Shown here piece after piece: positions 1 through 9,684 of a stretch of DNA of 64,000 nt (position 1 is the first letter of the stretch; the number at the start of each line of letters is the position of its first letter). The translations under genes were made by a program, and so were the position numbers. Under the pieces are notes generated by a model, which ran no database searches, was not told the origin of the DNA, and saw only the letters and a program-made list of their open reading frames with translations. This stretch comes from a virus: positions 1 to 64,000 of the IMG/VR virus record IMGVR_UViG_3300005583_000002. One strand, given 5' to 3'.

Positions 1-3000
1 AGTAACGGTTTACTGAATCAACTCATAGAAGACATGGTCGCACAAACAGCTGGAACATCTAATCCTACGGAAAAACAAAAAGACGCCATAAGAGAAAAGG
101 TAAAAGAAGATCTTAAAAAAGGGTTTAATCAGACTCTATATGAACGTTTTTTTATGTCTGGACCAATAAGAGACTTTATCGAATCAGCTAATAAAAAAGA
201 AGCGAACTTCAAAGAGTGGGAAGTGCCTATGATCCAAGTTGATTTGGATCAAGAAAAAGTTATAGTAGATGGAGTAAGTGTTAGCATCGGAAATAACGTA
301 GTGAAGATGCAAGTGCAAATGCAAGAAGAGCCAACGTATCAACACATAGGCGGCAAAGATACTTACATTAATATATCAATGACTGTGTTTGGTGAATCAG
401 AACTTATAAAAATAAGAAACATCTTTGAACATATTAACGGTTTAGCAAGACTAGAACACGCTGCAGGCGTTATAGGTTTCCTTGGCATAAAGAATATCAT
501 CACTGCTTTGTGTGGTGTAAAGTATGTTCTTCCATTAAAATATAATGTTGATACAATACCTAATTTCCCACATGTTTATAAGGTTAATTTAACTTTAGTT
601 GATTTTGATATTTTTCAACAAAAACGAGAAAAACTTTCTTCGGACCAACAACAAAAATTTGTTGAAGAATTTGGTACAAAGAAAAACCCATTCTTAAGAA
701 TCAAGCAATTGTGGGGAACGTTCAATGCGTACCCAGATTTGCCTCTTGAGGTTTACAATAAAGAGGGTGATGTAGTTGGTTGTATGGACCCAGATTATTA
801 TTTCAGAAGTTTTGAAATGTTTGACAGAGATGTTATAGTTAACCAAAGCATACAAGAAACTAATGAAGTTAGAATTAACTATAATCAAAAAGAACTTACT
901 GCATCCGACCAGCAGACGCAAGATAAAAATGACGAAAGATATATAGCAGACATAATAGGGTTTCTTAGAAAAAATGATTTTAAAGCATTAAAAGTTTGGG
1001 TTGACGCCAATAATCTTAAGCCAGCAGATGGGTATAGAATAGTCAACAAAGCAGTCCAAAAATATTCTTCGTTAAAAAGAACTCTTGTTTTAGATTATGT
1101 TGAAACATTAGAGTTAGAAGATAAATTATATCTATTTACGGATACTCAATTTTCGGTTCCTATGGGAGAATATAAAGTTGGAGAGGTGACTTCCAGTACC
1201 GAAGAAAAGCTTAAGGCAACCCTTACATCTGTATTTGATCAAGGAAAAGCTGAAGATAAACAGGTTAGCGTAGACCCAGATGATTTGATGGCAGGCGTAG
1301 AGCACACTGATTCAATGCTCGATTACGTACATGGGCTTGTCTATGCTATACCAGCTTCAACTAGTGGCAGTTCTGAGCAAGTCCCAGCAATGATACAAAC
1401 AGCACAGGGTTATAACTTTGGATATCTTTCTAGACAAGATGGAAGATTCTATATGCAGAACAATAAGTTCAATGTGTCAAGAATCAAATCTTCTGTTGTT
1501 GCTGATCTAACAAAACAAAAAGAAGAGATCGAAAAACAAATAGCTGATGGTAGTAAAGATCCGCTTTTAAAAACAAAATTAACAAAAATTGATAAATCAA
1601 TTAAAGAGTTTGATGTTGAAGATAAGACAGTAGAAAAAGTTTCTTTTATCAAAGTTTCTGACTCTCAGACTCCAGATAAAACTTTAACGGCTTCGCACCT
1701 GCCAGAAATAAGCACTAAAGCATTTGCCGAATATCAAACCGCCTATTCAGCAGGCGGTACAGAAGCAGAATCAGTGACAGCGTCAAAGGGTAGTCAGCAT
1801 TCTGTTTCTAAGCATTGGGAAAAAATGTTAATAGATACATCATATAGAGATGTATCTGGAAGAATGGTGAGAGCTTACCCAACTTATATGTTGTGGTTGA
1901 TTGACGAAGGTGGTATAGGTTTTGCTGGAACAAAGATCTTTGATAATTTTTATGGCTTACAATCTATAATAGATTTTTCAGTAGTTAGCTCTGAGGATAT
2001 ACTAGGAGATACATTAATATTTAGAGTGTCAAATATGTATTCTAAATTATCGCAAAAAGAATCTTCTAGGATATTTGATCCAGGTGAACCAAAAGACACT
2101 ACTTCAATGACTGAAGATCTTTCTACTATTGTTGATACACTATTAAACAGGTCAAGAAATATAAGAGCGCATTATGAAAATAAATACGTTGTTGACATAG
2201 AGAATATAAGATTAAAGCCTGGTGTAAGAGTTCACCTAAGAGTGGGCTATGGATCTAATCCAAACTCGCTACAAACAGTATTCAACGGAATTATAACAAA
2301 CGTAGAGATGGGTGAAATAGTCACAGTCACTGCCCAATCAGACGCTATAGAACTAAGCCCTGTTATCAACTCAGCTAATAAAAAAGGTGACAGTGGTAAA
2401 ATAGACGGAGGCATAAACACAGGCATGTTCTTGTCAGAGCCTAGAGATTTAATGGTAAAGCTTTTGTCAATGGGTACATCTAGATTTAGGGAATCATTTG
2501 CGCATGCAACTAGAGGAACAATTTTTTCCGAAAATAAATTTGGAATAAGACATTTTGGTAACATATTATATGAACCATTAAATGAAGTTGAAAAACAAAA
2601 AAACGATGCATTAAAAACAGCATTTAAGAACGCAATAGATACAGTCAGTAACGATGGGGCTTCTGTGTCCTCTCTTCTTAAGGGGGCGTGGAACGCAACC
2701 GGAGGCACATACAATGGTGTTGATGTTGGGGTAACTGCAGCAGCAACCGCAGTAGGGGGATTGGTAGGCGGTCCACTTGGTGCTATAACCGCAGGAGCCG
2801 CAGGTGGATTTATGAGGTCTCCTGTTTTGGGTCATATGCGAACCCTTATGTCTAACCTTTCAACACAAAGAGATTATGAAATATTTAAAAGAAATATATA
2901 TCCAGGTAATGGTCTTGGTGTAGCGCAGTTTCTTGGAGGCGATTTAGATGCCGGATGGTCTACTGCTTCAAGTCTTGGATCAGACGAATATACTAACATG

Positions 3001-6000
3001 CAGGCAGATAGGAAAGCATACTTAACTCGATTAGGTGACGCACAATGGAGTACTGCTATGGTTAAAAATTCAAAATTAGCAGAAGCTCAACAGTTAGCAA
3101 ATGGTGGAAAACTAAATGATTCTAGCGGTGCTGTCGGTACAGCAAAAATACTTTCCGGTTTAATGGCTGTAGCCGGTGCAACAGCCGTGGTTGCCGGCAT
3201 GCCAGTTATCGGTGGTGCCGTCTTGGGTACAGGGCTATTAGGAGCAACCAACGGAAGAGCAGCTGCTAGCGTTTTTGAAACAATGGGCTTAGTTTCTTCC
3301 TTGGACGACGACGTGCCTGGTTTTGATGAAGTTTCGTTTAGGGCTCAAACATATATGAGATCCGTATGGGATATGTTCCAGTTGTGCGCAAAGCTTCTAC
3401 CAAACTATATTGTTGCGGTAAGACCATTTGAAGATAGATCAACCGTATTTTACGGTAAGCCGCATTGGCTGTACACCTCAGGAGTTGTTCCTATCTCCAC
3501 CGGTTTTATGCATCCAGATTCAGCTATTAAAAAAGGAATAAAAGATACTGGCCCAACCTACGCTACAGCGGGTCAAGAACTATTAGAGATATTAGCCAAA
3601 GTCAATAAAGAGGCAAGCCCAATGCAAGACGGTCAAGCTTTTGGCCAAGGCTTTGAACCATTGAGCACTTCTATCGCAACTATAAAAAGCATTAATGAAG
3701 GCACAGATTCATATAAGCCCGTTGCTTGGGTAAAAGACCCGGATAATGGTTACACTAAAAAACTAATTAACTTTTTAGATCCTAGAAGAATGTTTTTTGT
3801 TGAGAAGGGAGAAATTGTTGCAAGACTCCCTGTTGCAAAGGGTATCGTAAACGTTGGTTTCCATTTGCCTTTTGGAGAAAAAGGTGAAACGGAAATGGAC
3901 ATTAGTAAGATAACAACAACTCATAAACAAATACCTCAACTACCATATAGATATCAGTTCCCATATTTTACAGATAGAAAAACTACATCTTTTGATGGCA
4001 AACATAATGGTTATATATTTAATTTTAATATAAAGACTTTAATTGGATACACTGAAAAAAAATTCAAATACATTAGAGGACTCGGTATGGATGATGACGG
4101 TAAACCGATTGATCTTAAAAAAGATGATGGAGTAAAAGACCATCCGTTAAATTACGGAGCAGGCGGAACTTATTTTAATATATTAGCTGCTGAATTTAAA
4201 GCTTCAAACGAATATGGCTCAGATGGTTTGGTAGACCCAAGCAATGAAAAATCTAATGGTATTGACGAGATATCATACAGAATAAAAACAGCCGCTTTTC
4301 AATTCACGCAAGAAATGCTTAAAACTTCTCCAGAAGCATTTGTTGCTTTAGCGGGTACAGCTTTTATGGATGAGAATTCAACTAGTCCAGGATTTAACAT
4401 TATTAGGGTTCCGCTCCCATCGCAAGTCAATGATGTAAAGTCAAGAATTTCTCAAGGTGACGAAAAAAATGGTTATGAAAAATATGACTCAACTACTGGC
4501 ACCCTCTTGAATGTAGGCTCGGCTACAAATCTTTTTGCAGATAAGATAGACGCAGAGTATGATGGAGAACGTGGTACTAGTTATAGCTTTGCTCAGTTTG
4601 AATATGATTCAGTCTTAGCACCAAAGCTAAATGGACTCAACGGTAATAAAGGCATATATGCCGAATGGGGTATGCCAGAGACAGCAGAAGACGAGCAATG
4701 GTACATAGCTATGAAATGGCCGTATAAACCAGATTGGTCTACAGATACTGTTCTTAATAAGGCTTTTACATCTCAATATGATGATAGCAAATATGGTCTG
4801 ACTCCACTAGGAGATGATAATTTAGCGCAATATGGTAATGTTATAAATTATAAGAGTAGAAAAGTTTTAGTTTATAGTCCAACAACAAATACTGCAGTCT
4901 GTTTAAAGCCAGCTTATTATCTTTGGGGAGAAGTTAGAGATAATACATATTACGATTCTGCTATGGATAACACTGGTGCCGATTCTTCTGATCAAAACTC
5001 TTTAACCGGTGCAGAAAACGTATTGGTAGATGCGGTAGTATCACCGGACGCAGCATATCATTTAGGAATTTTAAACAGTGGAAATAAATGGGAAGGAAAT
5101 CCTAGTAGATATTCATATGGATTCGAGTACTTTACCGACAACGATTCAAGACAAAAGTTTGGCGATGCAGACAATCCTCAAGATATAGAAAATACATTAG
5201 AGGCTTTAGGTCAATTAGCTTTTGGTAATCAAACAGATCAGTTTTGGCTTCCAGATCAAGCTTCAAAGTTTATTGGTCTTTCTGTTATACCTTTTTCTAG
5301 GTCATGTTATTTTACTTTTGTAGAGGACGACTTTCCATTAGGTGTTATTCCTAACGCTGCTATAGTTTCAAAAAGATTTGAGATGGGATCCAATCAAGGT
5401 GGCAATGAGTGGCAGCCAGATGACAATTTTATTATTGGATTTGCTGGTGAAAAAGATGGACCAAACGTAGCGGTATACAATGACGCATCAAACGATGGAG
5501 GCAGCTATAGTAGTATGGCTGAAATATCTGCAAATGGTGGTGGAGATTTCGATGCAGATGGTGACAAACATAAATCTTATAGGTCATTTGGCTACTTAGC
5601 TGACATACTAAAAGATACCGATAATCTAAAAGATGTTTTGGGTAATAATAAAGCTATAACAGAAAATTTATTCCGTCCAAAATCTGGCGAAGTATATTTT
5701 AAATCAGCAGAAGACGCATTTATAGAAGCCATATTTGGTGGTAACCCATTGCTGTATCTTCAGGCAGCACTCAAGGGCGAATATTATAAGATTTCTAAAG
5801 ATAAGCTTTATGACGTTTTAATTAACGAAGTAGAAACATTTAAGGATACAAACAAAAATGATGTAGGTAGAGAAAACTTTGTTGATGTTTTCGATGAAAC
5901 TGGCGACCCTACGCTAGCTATGTCAGCTAGAGCTAATTACGATGAGGACTACCAGGTCGCCACCAGAGTTATAGCTGGGGATGGAAGAACGCTATCACAG

Positions 6001-9000
6001 GCTAGAGAAATATGGGATTTCTTTAGAATTACATTCCATGAAGATGAAATGGTAAAATCTATTTTTTCTCAAACGTTTGGTATTGACGCAAATAGTGAAG
6101 AAGCTCTTCCTGAATTTGTAATTAATTTATTAACAGGCAAAGGATCGGTTGCTGATCCAATCATGGGAAGGTACACATCAACAAAAGAATTACAGAGTAG
6201 AGATTCTGAATTAAATTTTTCAGGACCAGGTGGTAGTAAAACATCAAGTGAAGAAAATGGGGTTGTTTGGATTGGTCCAGATGGAACGCCGGACAAACTA
6301 AAAGATATATCAAAAGATGCTAGGTATGAATTTAGTAGAACGTTAGGTGAAGAATTTGTTTACGGTGGCAAAGACGCTGATGGGAATGCATACTCCAAAG
6401 CTGGAGTGCAAGAAGCAATTAAATTTAGCGCAGAAACATTTTTGGACAATGGTGTAAAAACAGAAAAAGTACAATCAACTAGCTTATTTCAAGATATAGA
6501 TACTGGCATCAGAATTAAGTATGGATACCTATCAGGACTGCTTGGTTTTCTTTTGGGTTCAATGAGTAATAAAGAAATTCCTGACCCATTTGGTTACGAT
6601 GCATCCGTCTTGACACAAGACAGCACTGATTCAACAAGAAGAAACGTATTAGCTTTAAGAAAGTCATTGGACATTGTTCAAGGTGACGCAGATAAAGATG
6701 GAGTTAATGATCGATCAATAGAAGTCATGAAACAAATAGACAGTCCTAGAAAATTATATCTATTTATAGTTGGTTGGTATAGACAGGTTATGTGGTCAGA
6801 TGCCTATAATAGAGCTTGGGTTGTTTTAAAGCCAAACAGAAGACTGGAACACTATTCTTCTAATCCTCTTTTGTTGGGTAATTTTGGCAATGGTGGTCTT
6901 AGGGATCATGATGGAAAATGGGACTTTTCACCACTGTACCAGTCTTGGCAAGCCTTCATAGACCCAAATTCATCATACGCAAAAAGTCCAGATAAGTTTA
7001 AAGAATTTTTAATCGCGCATGCCAAAGAAGGCGACAGTGCTACAAGTTGGTTAACATCCGCTTTTGATGATGGAAAAGATTTTTGGGATAAAAATGTTGG
7101 TGTTTACTTTACTGCTATTTCAGATGGTCTTTCTGGTCTTTTGAATATGTTTAAATTATCGATGGCTCAAATGGGTTATGGTTTAGCTGAAGCAGATAAC
7201 CTTAACAAGCAAGCAAATGTTTTGAATAAGCTATTAAATGATAGCATCTATTATTCTCTAGGTAATCCTGGTTCTTTATTAAGAGCTGTAGATAATCCTT
7301 TCACTAGAGAATATGGCGAACCAGTAGTAGAAGTAAGAGAACCTTTCCAAAGAATACATTACCTTAGCTCTTTTAGTCATATTATCTCAAACAGAATACA
7401 GGAAAACATAAACGATGTTGCTACTGTCATAACTGCGGTGTCCGATGGTAAGTATCCAGTAACTGTAGCCCTTGATAAGGGAGCACCTTCTGAAAGACAG
7501 GTAGAAAAAACTGTAGAAACTGGTTTATATTTTGATAACATAAGAGGCTCTGGTTTCTTTGGGGTTTTACATCCTTTTTTCCATCCGTTTGAGACATTTA
7601 GAGGTTTATCAAAAACGGCAACTGGTTCAGCAGATGAGCTAACCGCAAGACGCGTAGCTTTGTCTCATTTGAAAGAAAACATAAAAGATATATATACTGG
7701 TGAACTTATAACAGTAGGTAACGCAGACATAAGACCCCATGACTTAGTTTATTTAGCTGATGTTTATGAAAGAATGTACGGAATATTTGAAGTAGAACAA
7801 GTTGTCCACCACTTCACTCCAGAAATGGGATTCATAACATCCATAACACCCAATGCCTTAGTAACAATAAATGACCCAGCTAGATGGTTCATGACTTCTT
7901 GGCTTAATTCTTGGATGAGCTTGCAAACAATAAGAAATGATACTAGATTTTATCTTGGAGCCGCGAACAATGGAAGAACCGGCCTAGTAAGTGGTGGTCA
8001 AGTTTCTGTTGACCAATTAAATGAAGCACTTAGTGCTCAAATGATGGGCGGAGTACAGTATACTCATGGTTCTTCTGCTCTAGTTAAAGATGTTATGGCA
8101 AACTTTACCGCAAACGCAATGCCTGATGCAAGACAGCAAATGTTAGCTTCTGCACAGGCTTCAAAAGGTCAAGACCCAACAGCCCAAGGGGCGATGGTGA
8201 GCGCAATGGTTACAACAGGCCTTGTAACTGTGCTCGGTGCAGGTGTCGGAGTAGCTGCAACAATACTTACTGGTGGAGCAGCGCTTCCTATTATGGCACT
8301 TGTGGGTTCCGGTGTCATCGGCGCTGGAGTATTTGGAGACATGGCATGGTCTGGTTGGAGCCATATTAAAAATAATCTGTTAGACCAACACGGATGCTAT
8401 GTTCAATATTTATCAAAGAATGGTCAACCAATGGATGCCGGCCTTTCATATAACCAGGGAATGGTTGTAGGTAAGTACCATTCAAAGGCACTACTACCAG
8501 GCATATTAGGGGTAAACTCTAGAAAGCTGATAAGAACACCAGAAGGATACAGTCACATAAGGACCGATGATCTTTTGAAAAATCTTGGTTGGAAAGAAAA
8601 AGAAATTTCAGACTTAGTAAGACATATCAGTTACGAAAATGCTTTAGTAAATGCACAGGTTATAAAGTATTCTGGAATTGGTCCAGAAAAAGCAGGCATG
8701 AACCAATTCTTTAAAGTAGTTTGTAGAGTAACACAGTTTATTGACGGTGACACATTCATAGTTGAAGACGTATTAAGACCAGGCTCCACTCCATTCAAGG
8801 TAAGATTTGAAGGAATCAACGCTGCAGAAATAAATAAAATAAGTGGCACTGGTCCGTTAGTTGGGCAAGGTCCTAATTATGGTGATATCTCTATAAACAC
8901 TGATCCAGCAACCTTGTCTTGGATAGATCCAACATCGCCTGGAGGAAGAGCCTTAGCGTATGTTTATGAGGCATTAGTTGGTAGAGTCTTTGTATTAAGA

Positions 9001-9684
9001 GTTGCACCATCAGTCGATGGCAGGCTAGATGTTTTACCACTTACTCAAGATGATTTTACAGCTGGCGCACAAAGAAACAACCCAGATTATTACCTAAAAG
9101 ATACAAACGTATATGATAACGGATTTGGAACACAGATCCAAGATTCATACGACAGAGTTATGGGATCTATATTTTATAGAATACCAACTAATGATCTTGA
9201 TTCAATATTTCAATTTGTAAAAAATACATTTATTAATCTTAATAAAGATCCTAGTTTAATAAAAGAAAAAGTTAAAGGATCAATTTATAGCGATGTTTTG
9301 GCAAATTCTGGAACTCAAGTAGTCTATCAAAAGTTTGATAGTCTATTAAGTATTCTTACTAACGTTGCAAGATTGCCAGGAATGAATAATTATTATTACT
9401 ATTCAAACGGAGAGAATGATTTAATAGATGGTTTGTCAGAATCAAATATAACTTTATTCAATGCCTTAATAGATATTAAGATTCTCGAACTGCTATATGT
9501 AAAATCTTCAGAATGGCCATTAATTCTGTGGGATGAATATTATGATGATGGCACACCTGCTACCCTAAACTGGGAATTGGTTGTCAGTAATTTGGCAGGC
9601 GTTTATACCAAAAACCTATTATACAATACCAGTAACTTTACTCTTAATACCAGCAATATTACACCAGGAAGGATGATACCTTAA
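1..9684 (+). CDS. Giant virion protein: baseplate-hub/tail protein with nuclease-like domain (5' end outside window)
   Basis: The frame is open from base 1. The first ATG is at 34, but no ribosome binding site precedes it, so the gene probably begins upstream; 3216 residues are counted from that ATG. Residues about 710-770 resemble the gpD/gp27 hub fold (a V-x-L-R-V-G-Y-G segment followed by F-N-G-I-I-T-N-V). Three Gly/Ala-rich hydrophobic stretches lie near 895-930, 1038-1076 and 2725-2768 and could be membrane-active. Acidic Asp-rich loops near 1840 and 2220 resemble calcium-binding loops. Residues about 2896-3010 look like a staphylococcal-nuclease fold (F-I-D-G-D-T-F, then R-F-E-G-I-N-A-A-E-I). 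It directly precedes the tail lysin and baseplate genes, which supports a structural role. The overall identity is inferred; a tape-measure-like contribution cannot be excluded. Confidence 0.75.
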   Translation, partial: SNGLLNQLIEDMVAQTAGTSNPTEKQKDAIREKVKEDLKKGFNQTLYERFFMSGPIRDFIESANKKEANFKEWEVPMIQVDLDQEKVIVDGVSVSIGNNVVKMQVQMQEEPTYQHIGGKDTYINISMTVFGESELIKIRNIFEHINGLARLEHAAGVIGFLGIKNIITALCGVKYVLPLKYNVDTIPNFPHVYKVNLTLVDFDIFQQKREKLSSDQQQKFVEEFGTKKNPFLRIKQLWGTFNAYPDLPLEVYNKEGDVVGCMDPDYYFRSFEMFDRDVIVNQSIQETNEVRINYNQKELTASDQQTQDKNDERYIADIIGFLRKNDFKALKVWVDANNLKPADGYRIVNKAVQKYSSLKRTLVLDYVETLELEDKLYLFTDTQFSVPMGEYKVGEVTSSTEEKLKATLTSVFDQGKAEDKQVSVDPDDLMAGVEHTDSMLDYVHGLVYAIPASTSGSSEQVPAMIQTAQGYNFGYLSRQDGRFYMQNNKFNVSRIKSSVVADLTKQKEEIEKQIADGSKDPLLKTKLTKIDKSIKEFDVEDKTVEKVSFIKVSDSQTPDKTLTASHLPEISTKAFAEYQTAYSAGGTEAESVTASKGSQHSVSKHWEKMLIDTSYRDVSGRMVRAYPTYMLWLIDEGGIGFAGTKIFDNFYGLQSIIDFSVVSSEDILGDTLIFRVSNMYSKLSQKESSRIFDPGEPKDTTSMTEDLSTIVDTLLNRSRNIRAHYENKYVVDIENIRLKPGVRVHLRVGYGSNPNSLQTVFNGIITNVEMGEIVTVTAQSDAIELSPVINSANKKGDSGKIDGGINTGMFLSEPRDLMVKLLSMGTSRFRESFAHATRGTIFSENKFGIRHFGNILYEPLNEVEKQKNDALKTAFKNAIDTVSNDGASVSSLLKGAWNATGGTYNGVDVGVTAAATAVGGLVGGPLGAITAGAAGGFMRSPVLGHMRTLMSNLSTQRDYEIFKRNIYPGNGLGVAQFLGGDLDAGWSTASSLGSDEYTNMQADRKAYLTRLGDAQWSTAMVKNSKLAEAQQLANGGKLNDSSGAVGTAKILSGLMAVAGATAVVAGMPVIGGAVLGTGLLGATNGRAAASVFETMGLVSSLDDDVPGFDEVSFRAQTYMRSVWDMFQLCAKLLPNYIVAVRPFEDRSTVFYGKPHWLYTSGVVPISTGFMHPDSAIKKGIKDTGPTYATAGQELLEILAKVNKEASPMQDGQAFGQGFEPLSTSIATIKSINEGTDSYKPVAWVKDPDNGYTKKLINFLDPRRMFFVEKGEIVARLPVAKGIVNVGFHLPFGEKGETEMDISKITTTHKQIPQLPYRYQFPYFTDRKTTSFDGKHNGYIFNFNIKTLIGYTEKKFKYIRGLGMDDDGKPIDLKKDDGVKDHPLNYGAGGTYFNILAAEFKASNEYGSDGLVDPSNEKSNGIDEISYRIKTAAFQFTQEMLKTSPEAFVALAGTAFMDENSTSPGFNIIRVPLPSQVNDVKSRISQGDEKNGYEKYDSTTGTLLNVGSATNLFADKIDAEYDGERGTSYSFAQFEYDSVLAPKLNGLNGNKGIYAEWGMPETAEDEQWYIAMKWPYKPDWSTDTVLNKAFTSQYDDSKYGLTPLGDDNLAQYGNVINYKSRKVLVYSPTTNTAVCLKPAYYLWGEVRDNTYYDSAMDNTGADSSDQNSLTGAENVLVDAVVSPDAAYHLGILNSGNKWEGNPSRYSYGFEYFTDNDSRQKFGDADNPQDIENTLEALGQLAFGNQTDQFWLPDQASKFIGLSVIPFSRSCYFTFVEDDFPLGVIPNAAIVSKRFEMGSNQGGNEWQPDDNFIIGFAGEKDGPNVAVYNDASNDGGSYSSMAEISANGGGDFDADGDKHKSYRSFGYLADILKDTDNLKDVLGNNKAITENLFRPKSGEVYFKSAEDAFIEAIFGGNPLLYLQAALKGEYYKISKDKLYDVLINEVETFKDTNKNDVGRENFVDVFDETGDPTLAMSARANYDEDYQVATRVIAGDGRTLSQAREIWDFFRITFHEDEMVKSIFSQTFGIDANSEEALPEFVINLLTGKGSVADPIMGRYTSTKELQSRDSELNFSGPGGSKTSSEENGVVWIGPDGTPDKLKDISKDARYEFSRTLGEEFVYGGKDADGNAYSKAGVQEAIKFSAETFLDNGVKTEKVQSTSLFQDIDTGIRIKYGYLSGLLGFLLGSMSNKEIPDPFGYDASVLTQDSTDSTRRNVLALRKSLDIVQGDADKDGVNDRSIEVMKQIDSPRKLYLFIVGWYRQVMWSDAYNRAWVVLKPNRRLEHYSSNPLLLGNFGNGGLRDHDGKWDFSPLYQSWQAFIDPNSSYAKSPDKFKEFLIAHAKEGDSATSWLTSAFDDGKDFWDKNVGVYFTAISDGLSGLLNMFKLSMAQMGYGLAEADNLNKQANVLNKLLNDSIYYSLGNPGSLLRAVDNPFTREYGEPVVEVREPFQRIHYLSSFSHIISNRIQENINDVATVITAVSDGKYPVTVALDKGAPSERQVEKTVETGLYFDNIRGSGFFGVLHPFFHPFETFRGLSKTATGSADELTARRVALSHLKENIKDIYTGELITVGNADIRPHDLVYLADVYERMYGIFEVEQVVHHFTPEMGFITSITPNALVTINDPARWFMTSWLNSWMSLQTIRNDTRFYLGAANNGRTGLVSGGQVSVDQLNEALSAQMMGGVQYTHGSSALVKDVMANFTANAMPDARQQMLASAQASKGQDPTAQGAMVSAMVTTGLVTVLGAGVGVAATILTGGAALPIMALVGSGVIGAGVFGDMAWSGWSHIKNNLLDQHGCYVQYLSKNGQPMDAGLSYNQGMVVGKYHSKALLPGILGVNSRKLIRTPEGYSHIRTDDLLKNLGWKEKEISDLVRHISYENALVNAQVIKYSGIGPEKAGMNQFFKVVCRVTQFIDGDTFIVEDVLRPGSTPFKVRFEGINAAEINKISGTGPLVGQGPNYGDISINTDPATLSWIDPTSPGGRALAYVYEALVGRVFVLRVAPSVDGRLDVLPLTQDDFTAGAQRNNPDYYLKDTNVYDNGFGTQIQDSYDRVMGSIFYRIPTNDLDSIFQFVKNTFINLNKDPSLIKEKVKGSIYSDVLANSGTQVVYQKFDSLLSILTNVARLPGMNNYYYYSNGENDLIDGLSESNITLFNALIDIKILELLYVKSSEWPLILWDEYYDDGTPATLNWELVVSNLAGVYTKNLLYNTSNFTLNTSNITPGRMIP

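Noticed and set aside
2247-2714. Minus-strand open frame of 155 codons
   Set aside because: Lies wholly inside the giant virion gene with no ribosome binding site or promoter; a shadow frame.
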